In this document: positions 25,505 through 34,478 of the stretch, piece by piece
How positions within the stretch are numbered: position 1 is the first letter of the stretch
Layout: the number at the start of each line of letters is the position of its first letter
Source: Streptomyces sp. CB02980
Lineage (GTDB): Bacteria > Actinomycetota > Actinomycetes > Streptomycetales > Streptomycetaceae
NCBI RefSeq assembly: GCF_014451325.2
Contig: NZ_JACSCH020000005.1
Coordinates: 1 to 64,000 of the forward strand
Direction: 5' to 3'
DNA length: 64,000 nt
The notes under the pieces: model-generated
What the model saw: the letters and a program-made list of their open reading frames with translations, nothing else
Databases searched by the model: none
Told to the model about the DNA's origin: nothing
Position numbers and translations under genes: made by a program

Positions 25505-26071
25505 ATGAACCGTCGTACGAAGATCGTCGCCGTCTCCGCCGCCGTTCTGCTCACCCTGGGAGCCGGGGGGATGGCCGCCGCCTCGGCGGACGACAGCCAC
25601 CGCCCCGCCGCGGCCCCGGCCGCCGTCTCGGAGGCCGCGGCGCTGACCGGCACCGCGAAGCTGTACCGCCCGGCCGGGGACGACATCACGTTCTCCTTCG
25701 ACGCGCATCTGGCGGAGAAGGACCGGCAGGATCCGATGAAGGCCACCGGAACGTTCCGCTTCAGCCACTACAAGGGCGACTGGGGCGGGTACGCCAAGGT
25801 GAAGGTCGACTGCCTCACCACGGGCGGAAAGGTGGCCGTCGTGTCCGGTGTCGTCGTCGAGACGGATGTGAAGGAGTTCCGGAAGGCGCGGGTGGGCGTC
25901 ACGGTGCACGACGTCCCCGGCGGCGACCGGCTCGGCTACACCTGGATGACCGCCGACCCGCAGAAGGACAAGGTGCCGCCGTGCATCAGCGGCGCGCCGT
26001 TCGAGAAGGTCGAGAAGGGGACGGGCGACTTCAAGGTCGTGCCCTGGGAGTTCGTCTACCCGACCGAGTAG
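25505..26071 (+). CDS. Secreted protein of unknown function
   Basis: 188 aa. A Sec signal peptide (about 1-27, with AVSAAVLLTLGAGGMAAASA) precedes a mature region of roughly 150 residues predicted to be beta-rich, containing LTGTAKLYRPAGDDITFSFD and two Cys (in VDCLTTGG and PPCISGAP) that may form a disulfide. The ATG at 25505 has AAAGGA upstream. It is divergent from the amidase gene and convergent with asnC. I do not recognise the family. It could be a small cell-envelope protein. Confidence 0.75.
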   Translation: MNRRTKIVAVSAAVLLTLGAGGMAAASADDSHRPAAAPAAVSEAAALTGTAKLYRPAGDDITFSFDAHLAEKDRQDPMKATGTFRFSHYKGDWGGYAKVKVDCLTTGGKVAVVSGVVVETDVKEFRKARVGVTVHDVPGGDRLGYTWMTADPQKDKVPPCISGAPFEKVEKGTGDFKVVPWEFVYPTE

Positions 26072-26098
26072 ACCGCCCCACGGGGGTGGGCGGGCGAA

Positions 26099-26130
26099 GG
26101 GCGGTGCGGGAACCACGGCCCGCACCGCCC
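26099..26130. terminator. Bidirectional terminator, 12-bp stem
   Basis: GGGCGGTGCGGG pairs perfectly with its complement over an 8-nt loop, between the convergent secreted-protein gene and asnC. Confidence 0.75.
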
Positions 26131-26152
26131 CGAAGCCGGCGTCCCCGCAGGG

Positions 26153-26608
26153 CTACGCGGGCGAACCCGAGGAGAAGCGTCGCAGGAGCGGCGACAGCAC
26201 CAGGACGGACTTGGTGCGCTCCACGAAGGGCTCGCCCGCGATCCGCTCCAGGACCCGCTCGAAGTGGCGCATGTCCGAGGCGAAGACCTGGACGACGGCG
26301 TCCGCGTCACCGGTGACGGTCGACGCGGACACCACCTCGGGGTACCGCTCGAGACCTCGCCGGATGTCGTCCGGCGAGGTGTTGTGGCGACAGTAGATCT
26401 CGACGAAGCCCTCGGTCTCCCAGCCGAGCGCCGCCGGGTCCACCCGTACGGTGAATCCGGTGATGGCGCCCTCGGCCCTGAGCCGGTCCACGCGCCGCTT
26501 CACGGCGGGGGCGGAGAGTCCGACGAGCGAGCCGATGTCGGCGTAGCTGCGGCGGGCGTCTTCCGCGAGGGCGTGGACGATGCGTTCGTCGAGGTCGTTG
26601 AGTCGCAC
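26153..26608 (-). CDS. Lrp/AsnC-family transcriptional regulator
   Basis: 151 aa from the GTG at 26608. The N-terminal helix-turn-helix (LNDLDERIVHALAEDARRS, then GLSAPAVKRRVDRLRAEGAI) and the C-terminal RAM/ligand domain (TGDADAVVQVFASDMRHFERVL) are complete. It starts 10 bp after the stop of the amino-acid permease, so the two form one operon. Lrp-type proteins usually sense amino acids and control adjacent transport and catabolism genes. The matching TTGCG arrays suggest the DavAB-like pair and its own operon as targets. Confidence 0.9.
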   Translation of the reverse strand: MRLNDLDERIVHALAEDARRSYADIGSLVGLSAPAVKRRVDRLRAEGAITGFTVRVDPAALGWETEGFVEIYCRHNTSPDDIRRGLERYPEVVSASTVTGDADAVVQVFASDMRHFERVLERIAGEPFVERTKSVLVLSPLLRRFSSGSPA

Positions 26609-26618
26609 TACGGGTGGA

Positions 26619-28106
26619 TCACTTCTCTGCTGAGGTCTCTGCCACGGTCGGCGCGGTGGCCAGTCGGGAGCGGCGCATGCCGTACAGGAAGTAGAACACG
26701 AGGCCCGCGGCCATCCAGCAACCGAAGACCACCCAGGTGATCGAGTCCAGGCTGAACATGTTGTACACGCAGAACAGGAAGCCCAGGATCGGGAAGGTCC
26801 AGCCGAGCGGCACGCGGAAGGTGCGGTCCATGGTCGGGCGGGTGCGGCGCAGCACGATCACCGCGATGTTGACCAGGCCGAAGGCGAACAGGGTGCCGAT
26901 GCTGGTGGCGTCGACGAGCTTGCCCAGCGGGATGACGGAGGCGAGGGCGCCGCAGAACAGCGACACGATGACGGTGTTCACGCGCGGGGTGCCGGTCTTG
27001 TGGTTGACCTTGCCGAAGACCTTGGGCACGAGGCCGTCGCGGGACATCGCGAAGAGCACGCGGGTCTGGCCGTAGAGGACGGTGAGCACGACGCTGGCGA
27101 TCGAGATGACGGCGCCGGCGGCGAGCAGGGTGCCCCAGAACTTCTGACCGCTGACGTCGCTCATGATCGCCGCGAGCGAGGCCTCGGAGCCCTCGAACTC
27201 CTTCCAGTTCCACGCGCCGACGGCGACGGCCGCGACCAGGACGTAGAGCACGGTGACGATGAGCAGCGAGAGCATGATCGCGCGGGGCAGGTCACGCTTC
27301 GGGTCCTTCGCCTCCTCACCGGCGGTGGAGGCGGCGTCGAAGCCGATGTAGGAGAAGAAGAGGCTGGCTCCGGCGGCGCTGACGCCGGCCATGCCGAGCG
27401 GCATGAAGTCGGCGTAGTTGCCGGACTTGAAGCCCATGAAGCCGATGGCGCAGAAGAGCACCAGCGCGGCGATCTTCACGAAGACCATGATGGTGTTGAC
27501 GACGGCGGACTCGCGGGCGCCGCCCAGCAGGAAGACCATCGCGAGCAGGACGACGATCAGGCCCGGCAGGTTGATGAAACCGCCCTCGCCGGGGGCCGAG
27601 GAGACCGCCGCGGGGAGCGTGACGCCGATCGTGCCGTCGAGCAGCTCGTTGAGGTACTCGCCCCAGCCGACGGCCACGGCGGCGACCGAGACGCCGTACT
27701 CCAGGACCAGGCACCAGCCGCAGACCCAGGCGACGAGTTCACCCATCGTTGCGTAAGCGTACGAGTAGGAGGAACCCGCGACCGGTATGGAGCCGGCCAG
27801 CTCGGCGTACGAGAGGGCGGAGAAGAGAGCCGTGAGGCCGGCGATGACGAAGGCGATGGTGACCGCGGGGCCGGCCTTCGGAACGGCGTCGCCGAGCACG
27901 ACGAAGATGCCGGTGCCGAGCGTGGCACCGATGCTGATCATGGTCAGCTGCCACATGGAGAGCGAGCGACGGAGATTGCCGCCCTCGCCCTGCCCACCCT
28001 CTGCGACCAGCTGTTCCACCGGCTTGCGCCGGGTCAGTGCGCCGAGAGCGGAGGTCTTGCGGGTGGTCGATTCCTCGACCGGTGGGGCTGCGCCATGGTC
28101 CAGCAC
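26619..28106 (-). CDS. APC-superfamily amino-acid permease
   Basis: 495 aa with 12 or more hydrophobic segments. GATLGTGIFVVLGDAVPKAGPA is the helix 1 unwound-region motif of cationic amino-acid (CAT/YfnA-like) transporters, and YIGFDAASTAGEEAKDPKRDLP is the conserved helix 6-loop. The N-terminus is a 50-residue cytoplasmic extension. Members of this branch carry cationic or branched amino acids. With an AsnC regulator in the same operon and a lysine-oxygenase-like gene nearby, a cationic amino acid such as lysine is a reasonable guess. It is the first gene of the permease-asnC operon. Confidence 0.88.
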   Translation of the reverse strand: MLDHGAAPPVEESTTRKTSALGALTRRKPVEQLVAEGGQGEGGNLRRSLSMWQLTMISIGATLGTGIFVVLGDAVPKAGPAVTIAFVIAGLTALFSALSYAELAGSIPVAGSSYSYAYATMGELVAWVCGWCLVLEYGVSVAAVAVGWGEYLNELLDGTIGVTLPAAVSSAPGEGGFINLPGLIVVLLAMVFLLGGARESAVVNTIMVFVKIAALVLFCAIGFMGFKSGNYADFMPLGMAGVSAAGASLFFSYIGFDAASTAGEEAKDPKRDLPRAIMLSLLIVTVLYVLVAAVAVGAWNWKEFEGSEASLAAIMSDVSGQKFWGTLLAAGAVISIASVVLTVLYGQTRVLFAMSRDGLVPKVFGKVNHKTGTPRVNTVIVSLFCGALASVIPLGKLVDATSIGTLFAFGLVNIAVIVLRRTRPTMDRTFRVPLGWTFPILGFLFCVYNMFSLDSITWVVFGCWMAAGLVFYFLYGMRRSRLATAPTVAETSAEK

Positions 28107-28461
28107 TGCGGAGGCTCCTTATCGCTGCCTGTCGTCGTGACGTGGGACCGCAGCGGTACGTGGGCATGCCGAAAGAGGCCCACGGGGGAGGGGAACCGCC
28201 GAGCAGGCGGTCCCCGCCACTCCTGGTACGAGGCTTGAGCCTAAGGGGCAGAGGTTCGCACTCGTAATGCAGGGTTGTTGCGCACTGCCGGATGATCATT
28301 GCGCGCTCGGGTCGCAGACGGGGAAACATTGCGCTCCCCCGCATGAATCCACACATTGGGGGTGTGAACCGGCCCCCGCGCGCGCATTGACTCCTCGTGC
28401 CCCATGACCCACGCTGCGAGCCTTAGGGGGTGCCTTGTCGACCCCCCGATCGGAGGCACAG
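28107..28461. other. Regulatory intergenic region, permease / GDSL hydrolase
   Basis: 355 bp without a gene. It contains the three TTGCG boxes (28278-28333), an additional CATTG near 28384, and an AT-richer stretch at 28260-28350. I see no protein-like frame. Promoters of the divergent permease and GDSL genes must lie here but have no clear -35/-10 match. Confidence 0.5.
28278..28333 (-). promoter_or_regulatory. Three phased TTGCG boxes upstream of permease-asnC
   Basis: TTGCG at 28278, 28299 and 28329 (plus-strand orientation), with start-to-start spacings of 21 and 30 bp, mirroring the 22/31 array in front of the amidase gene. Two of the three read CATTGCGC. The array lies 172-223 bp upstream of the permease ATG. 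Confidence 0.5.
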
Positions 28462-29472
28462 GTGGGCTGGCTCGACCCGGCACCGTTCCTGCGCGGCACG
28501 GCCTGGCTTGACGGGAACCGGCCGGTACGCGCCGATCCCGACGACCTGGAGCGCCTGCCGTGGGACATCGCCGAGCGGGCCGCGCTGCCCATCGGCGTAC
28601 GGATGGAGTTCACGGCCGCCCCCGGCACGCGCGCGGTGCGGCTGCGCTACCGGGCGACCGTCCCGGAGCCCGACGACCCGCTCGCCGGACTCCGCCACTG
28701 CTTCGCCCTCTGGAGCGGTACGCGGCTCGTCGGCGAGGCCTGTGCCGCCCCGGCCCCCGAGGCCACCGTCACGCTCCCGCTGCCCCCGGGCGGCGGCGTC
28801 TTCACCGTCCACCTCCCGGAGGGCCAGGCGCCGGTGCCGCTCGCCCTGCGGGCCCTCGGCGGGGCCCTCTCCCCCGCCCCCGCGCAGCCCCGCTGGCTGG
28901 TCCACGGCGACTCGATCACCGAGGGCTGGTGGTCGACCCGCCCCGCCCACTCCTGGCCCGCCACGGCGGGACGGCTCCTCGGCCTCGACGCGGTGAACCT
29001 CGGGTACGCGGGCGGGGCACGCGGCGAACTCCCGCTCGCCGAACATCTGGCGCGGCTCCCCGGCGAGGTGATCACCCTCGCGTTCGGCACCAACTGCTGG
29101 TCCACGGTGCCCGCGACGGCCGACTGGCTCTACGCCACCGTCCGGGCCTTCGTGGGCCTGGTCCGCCAAGGCCACCCGGACACCCCGCTGCTGCTCGTCT
29201 CGCCCGTGCTGCGCCCGGCGGCCGAGCACACCCGCAACGTCCTCGGAGCGACCCTCACGGAGCTGCGCAGGGCCATGGAGCGGGCCGGCCGGGACCTGGC
29301 GGCCGAGGGCGACGCACAGCTCCTGGTCCTCCCGGGACGGCCGCTGCTCGGCCCGGAGCACCTGGCGGACGGACTGCACCCGGACGACCGGGGCCACGCC
29401 AGGATCGCGGCGGCGGTCGCGGAGGCCCTCGGCGGGGTCCTGGACCCTTCGCTCAGGCGTCCGGCGCCGTGA
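28462..29472 (+). CDS. SGNH/GDSL-family hydrolase
   Basis: 336 aa from the GTG at 28462, chosen for the GGAGG ribosome site at 28452-28456; a TTG at 28435 would add nine residues. An N-terminal beta-sandwich domain (about 1-140) precedes an SGNH esterase domain, with block I HGDSITEG (Ser nucleophile), block III FGTNCW, and block V DGLHPDDRGH (Asp and His). No signal peptide is seen. Two-domain GDSL proteins of this kind deacylate carbohydrates or lipids, but the substrate here is unknown. The 3' end overlaps the convergent GNAT gene by 20 bp. Confidence 0.87.
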   Translation: MGWLDPAPFLRGTAWLDGNRPVRADPDDLERLPWDIAERAALPIGVRMEFTAAPGTRAVRLRYRATVPEPDDPLAGLRHCFALWSGTRLVGEACAAPAPEATVTLPLPPGGGVFTVHLPEGQAPVPLALRALGGALSPAPAQPRWLVHGDSITEGWWSTRPAHSWPATAGRLLGLDAVNLGYAGGARGELPLAEHLARLPGEVITLAFGTNCWSTVPATADWLYATVRAFVGLVRQGHPDTPLLLVSPVLRPAAEHTRNVLGATLTELRRAMERAGRDLAAEGDAQLLVLPGRPLLGPEHLADGLHPDDRGHARIAAAVAEALGGVLDPSLRRPAP

Positions 29473-29977
29473 GGTCCCTGACCAGGAACGTGCAGGGGTC
29501 GGCCTCGTCGTGCGGGCGCCCGTCCGCGTCCGTCCAGCTCCAGCGGTCCGTGTAGGCGACGACGGGCGCGTAGCCGAGCCGCGCGTACAGCGCCGCCGCC
29601 CGCGGGTTGTCGTGCCCCACGCCGAGCCCCAGGACGGTCCCACCGCGCTCCCGCGCCAGCTCCTCGGCCGCGTGGACCAAGGCCGTGCCGATGCCCTGTC
29701 CCCGGAGCTCCGCCCGGACGTCGAGGCCGTTGAACTCCGGGCACTCACCGGCCGCGGCCCGCACCTCGGGGGCCGCGCAGCCGTCCCAGCGGACCTGTCC
29801 GTGGCCGACGGGCACCCCGTCCCGCCAGGCGAGGAGGTACGTGCCCGTCCCGGCCTCCTGGCGCGCGAACCGGTCCGCGTGCCGGGTCGGCGCCCCGGGC
29901 GCGGGAAGGTGCCGGTCGAGCAGGGGCAGGTCGGCGGCGCGGCAGGGCCGGATCTCCGTACGGTCCACATGATCCAT
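29453..29977 (-). CDS. GNAT-family N-acetyltransferase
   Basis: 174 aa. IRPCRAADLPLLDRHLP is the usual GNAT beta-1/alpha-1 opening. The acetyl-CoA binding loop is RGQGIGTALVHAAEELA (V/RxxGxG/A), and NPRAAALYARLGY is the alpha-4 signature. I start at the ATG at 29977. The substrate is unknown. It is 77 bp from guaB1 and separated from it by a terminator, and its end overlaps the convergent GDSL gene by 20 bp. Confidence 0.85.
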   Translation of the reverse strand: MDHVDRTEIRPCRAADLPLLDRHLPAPGAPTRHADRFARQEAGTGTYLLAWRDGVPVGHGQVRWDGCAAPEVRAAAGECPEFNGLDVRAELRGQGIGTALVHAAEELARERGGTVLGLGVGHDNPRAAALYARLGYAPVVAYTDRWSWTDADGRPHDEADPCTFLVRDLTAPDA

Positions 29978-30000
29978 GCGGCGACCGTACGGGACGACGA

Positions 30001-30032
30001 CGGGCCCCCGGGAAGAGATTCCCGGGGGCCCG
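30001..30032 (-). terminator. Perfect 14-bp terminator after guaB1
   Basis: CGGGCCCCCGGGAA pairs with its complement around a GAGA loop. It lies between the guaB1 stop and the GNAT gene, both on the minus strand. Confidence 0.8.
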
Positions 30033-30054
30033 CTCATGTCACCACGTGACGGGA

Positions 30055-31602
<1,548 letters not shown>

Positions 31603-31935
31603 TCATCCGAGGCTTGCGGCAGCCGCTTCGTCGGATCCTCCGAAAGCCTCCCCCAGCGCGACGAGGACCGCGAGGCGGGTGGGGCGCTGATCGACGGCTG
31701 TGGCAAAGACGTCCTGGGCGGTCCGCCACTCGCGCGGGCGCGTCCTGGCGTACTCCCGCCAGCCGGTGACGACGAGGGTGACCGGCTCGGGCAGATCGGT
31801 GAGGCAGTCGGCGAGGGCGTCCCAGTTCCGGCCGAACCAGTCGGGGAGGGCGAGGACGGTGGCGCACCGGTCCATGAGTCCGGCCTTGTCCGTGACGCCC
31901 GTCAGGTCGAGGACGAGGGGATCGTCAATTCTCAT
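31603..31935 (-). CDS. Barstar-family ribonuclease inhibitor
   Basis: 110 aa. LVLDLTGVTDKAGLMDRCATVLALPDWFGRNWDALADCLTDL-type sequence (here PDWFGRNWDALADCL) is the barstar signature; the aromatic and acidic face (WDALADCLTDLPE) blocks barnase-type active sites. The ATG at 31935 lies inside the 3' end of the RNase gene, an 11-bp overlap, so the two are coupled. It stays in the cytoplasm and protects the producer from the exported enzyme before secretion. Confidence 0.9.
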   Translation of the reverse strand: MRIDDPLVLDLTGVTDKAGLMDRCATVLALPDWFGRNWDALADCLTDLPEPVTLVVTGWREYARTRPREWRTAQDVFATAVDQRPTRLAVLVALGEAFGGSDEAAAASLG

Positions 31936-32365
31936 CCGTGATCACCTCCCGGAAGCTCTCGTAGTGGTCGTCGGTCCAGTAGATCTCGCCGTCCCGCCCG
32001 GTGACGATCCGGCGCGCTCCGCGGTCGCGTTCGCCGGGGGTCCGCACGGTGTACTCGCGGTAGTAGCCGCGATTCTCACGGGGCAGGATCCGCTCGAAGT
32101 TGGAGAAGACGGCGCCGTCCTTGGCGTACGGGTAGGGACCACCGCGCGCGATGAGGCCGAGCGTCTTGCGCGCCTCGGGAGGAAGGTCGGCGGCCCGCAC
32201 GGTGGGCAGTCCGGAGGTACCGGTGGGCGCCGCGGCCTCGGCGGTGGCGCCGGCGGTGGTACGGGCGGGAGCGACCGGTCCGGCACCGCCGCTCGACGAG
32301 GAGCACCCGGCCAGGAAGACGCAGAGGACGAGCGCGGCGAGCATGCGCAAGGGCCGGAGCAACAT
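31925..32365 (-). CDS. Barnase/RNase Sa-like ribonuclease, predicted lipoprotein
   Basis: 146 aa. The N-terminus is a lipoprotein signal with lipobox LAGC (C21), then a Ser/Ala/Pro/Thr-rich tether (about 22-55) and a compact microbial guanyl-RNase domain. That domain has FSNFERILPRENRGYYREYTV, with the catalytic Glu, then RGARRIVTG with the Arg and DDHYESFREV with the His, matching the E/R/H set of RNase Sa. The lipobox suggests the enzyme is tethered to the outer face of the membrane instead of being fully secreted. Downstream overlap with barstar completes a toxin/immunity pair. Confidence 0.88.
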   Translation of the reverse strand: MLLRPLRMLAALVLCVFLAGCSSSSGGAGPVAPARTTAGATAEAAAPTGTSGLPTVRAADLPPEARKTLGLIARGGPYPYAKDGAVFSNFERILPRENRGYYREYTVRTPGERDRGARRIVTGRDGEIYWTDDHYESFREVITDEN

Positions 32366-32371
32366 GTCCCG

Positions 32372-32377
32372 AACATA
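32372..32377 (-). promoter_or_regulatory. Possible -10 box for a leaderless RNase transcript
   Basis: On the minus strand TATGTT lies six bases before the RNase ATG, with no ribosome site between. The geometry is the same as at 2192 and 16894. Confidence 0.45.
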
Positions 32378-32447
32378 CCGTTACGGGATGGCTCCGGCCC
32401 TCGATCGACTCGGCCGACGACACCGGGCCGGCTGACGGTGTCCTCGT

Positions 32448-33473
32448 TCAGACGCCGTCCGGGTCCGTCCGGTCGAGCGCCGGGTGCGTACCCGGGCTGG
32501 ACTCGGTGAGCAGGTAGTCCGCCGCGGCGCGGTCGGTGACCAGGCTGGTGACGAGGCCGGAGCGGAGCACCGCGCCGATCGCCGCCGCCTTGCGCTGGCC
32601 GCCCGCGATGGCCACCACCTCGGGGATCCGGCGCAGCCGGTCCGCCTCGACGGTGATGCAGCGCTCGCCCAGGTCTCGGCCGACCCGGCGCCCGTCGGCG
32701 TCGAAGAGGTGGGCGGACATCTCGGCGGCGACGCCGAGCGAGGCGTAGTGGGCGCGCTCCTCGTCCGAGAGCATGTCGTGGACGGTCGAGATGCCCGGCT
32801 CCCAGGAGCCGATGGAGACACAGGCGACGGTCACCTTGTCGAAGTACTCGAAGGCCCGTGCGATACCGGTCTGGCTGCGCAGCGCGGCCGCGGTCGCCGG
32901 GTCCGGCAGCAGCATGGGCGCGTAGATCGGGTGCGCCTCGCCGCCGGAGACCTGGGCGGCACGGCGGACCGCCTCGACGGAGCCGCGCTCGGCGGTCCCG
33001 GCGTCGTACACACCGGTGAGCTGGACGACGGTGCACGGGGGCAGCCGGTCGAGCGCCGCCGCCATGTGGATGGTGGAGCGGCCCCAGGCGAGGCCCAGGA
33101 CGTCGCCCTCGGTCACGAGCTCACCGAGCAGGTCGGCCGCGACCTCGCCGAGGTTCTCGGGGTCGGGCGACTCGTCCTCGCCCTCCGCCGGGGACTCGAC
33201 GACGACGGCGTGACGAAGCCCGTAGCGGGCACGGAGCGCGTCGGAGCGCTCGGCGTCCAGCTCGGCCGGTACGCGGATCTCGATGCGTACGAGATCGCGC
33301 TCCAGGGCGGTCTCCAGGACCCGGGCCACCTTGAAGCGGCTCACGCCGAACTCCTCGGCGATCTGGATCTTGGACTTGCCCTCGAGGTAGAAGCGACGGG
33401 CCATGGCCGCCGCCTGCACCAGCTCCGCGGGGCCCATCCGCAGGGCTGACCGTCCCGCCGACATACCCGCCAC
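32448..33473 (-). CDS. SorC/DeoR-type sugar-binding transcriptional regulator
   Basis: 341 aa. I use the GTG at 33473, which has GAGGAG upstream; an ATG three codons later is possible. The helix-turn-helix (about 18-60, with ARRFYLEGKSKIQIAEEFGVSRFKVARVL) is followed by the SorC effector domain, with the NagB-like VLGLAWGRSTIHMAAAL and PEVVAIAGGQRKAAAI. These regulators bind phosphorylated sugars and act as tetramers on long operators. It lies downstream of rpe on the same strand, so a pentose-phosphate or related ligand is plausible. Its upstream region carries four 14-bp tandem repeats. Confidence 0.9.
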   Translation of the reverse strand: MAGMSAGRSALRMGPAELVQAAAMARRFYLEGKSKIQIAEEFGVSRFKVARVLETALERDLVRIEIRVPAELDAERSDALRARYGLRHAVVVESPAEGEDESPDPENLGEVAADLLGELVTEGDVLGLAWGRSTIHMAAALDRLPPCTVVQLTGVYDAGTAERGSVEAVRRAAQVSGGEAHPIYAPMLLPDPATAAALRSQTGIARAFEYFDKVTVACVSIGSWEPGISTVHDMLSDEERAHYASLGVAAEMSAHLFDADGRRVGRDLGERCITVEADRLRRIPEVVAIAGGQRKAAAIGAVLRSGLVTSLVTDRAAADYLLTESSPGTHPALDRTDPDGV

Positions 33474-33488
33474 CGCGATCTCCTCACC

Positions 33489-33558
33489 TGTTCACGTACC
33501 GCTGTTCACGTACCGACGTTCATGTATCGCTGTTCGCGTACCGCTGTCGTTCACACTC
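33489..33558 (-). repeat. 14-bp tandem repeats in the SorC upstream region
   Basis: Four consecutive 14-bp units start at 33489, 33503, 33517 and 33531 (TGTTCACGTACCGC and variants, plus strand). A fifth GTTCAC lies at 33549, offset by 3 bp. On the coding strand the unit reads GCGGTACGTGAACA. The array ends 16 bp before the SorC start codon, overlapping the untranslated leader or promoter. Likely an operator array for the regulator itself. Confidence 0.75.
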
Positions 33559-33644
33559 TGGACTCGCCGTCCATCCTGTCAGATACGGCGGGCCTTGATC
33601 AGTCCTGTCGGCGGCCCGACGGACCGCGTTCATCAGCCGGAGGC

Positions 33645-34328
33645 TCAGTGGCCACACGCCCACGGGGCGACGGCCGTCACGGCGTCCGCGCGGGCCCGCA
33701 GCGAGGCGACGGCGGCGGCCGGGTCGGCAGCGCCGTAGACCGCGGAACCCGCCACGAAGACATCGGCGCCGGCCTCCGCGCACCGCTCGATCGTGGACTC
33801 GGCGACCCCGCCGTCGACCTGGAGCCACAGCTCCAGACCGTGCTTGGAGATCAGCTCACGGGTACGGCGGATCTTGGGCAGCATGATGTCGAGGAAGGCC
33901 TGGCCGCCGAAGCCGGGCTCGACGGTCATGATCAGCAGCATGTCCAGCTCGGGGAGCAGGTCCTCGTACGGCTCGATGGGCGTGGCCGGCTTGAGCGCCA
34001 TCGAGGCGCGCGCGCCCTTGGCCCGGATCTCGCGCGCGAGCCGGACCGGCGCCGCGGCCGCCTCGACGTGGAAGGTCACCGAACCGGCGCCCGCCTCGAC
34101 GTACTGGGGCGCCCAGCGGTCGGGGTCCTCGATCATCAGATGGCAGTCGAGGGGGGTGTCGGTCGCACGGGCGAGCGACTCCACGATCGGCACACCCAGG
34201 GTCAGGTTGGGCACGAAGTGGTTGTCCATCACATCGACGTGAAGCCAGTCGGCCCCGTCGACGGCCTTCGCCTCATCGGCGAGCCGGGCGAAGTCCGCGG
34301 ACAGAATGCTGGGGTTGATCTGCGCCAT
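33645..34328 (-). CDS. rpe: Ribulose-phosphate 3-epimerase
   Basis: 227 aa. [13 protein letters not shown] at the N-terminus, then [16 protein letters not shown] with a catalytic Asp and metal His, HLMIEDP with a metal-binding His, [12 protein letters not shown] and VDGGV with the second catalytic Asp give the complete family pattern. It interconverts ribulose 5-phosphate and xylulose 5-phosphate in the pentose-phosphate pathway. The ATG at 34328 has GGGAGG upstream. It follows rsmB by 150 bp on the same strand. Confidence 0.96.
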   Translation of the reverse strand: MAQINPSILSADFARLADEAKAVDGADWLHVDVMDNHFVPNLTLGVPIVESLARATDTPLDCHLMIEDPDRWAPQYVEAGAGSVTFHVEAAAAPVRLAREIRAKGARASMALKPATPIEPYEDLLPELDMLLIMTVEPGFGGQAFLDIMLPKIRRTRELISKHGLELWLQVDGGVAESTIERCAEAGADVFVAGSAVYGAADPAAAVASLRARADAVTAVAPWACGH

Positions 34329-34478
34329 GAGCCAAGCCTCCCACGTTCTTGGGTACTTCTTTGCCGCCGAGCGGTTTCGGATGCGGTCCAGACCATTTTC
34401 GGTGCGAACCGACGAGCCGGGACCGGCGCAGACCGGGAGATTACGGTCAGGTGATCGAAGGGTCGGAGGACCGCGAGG

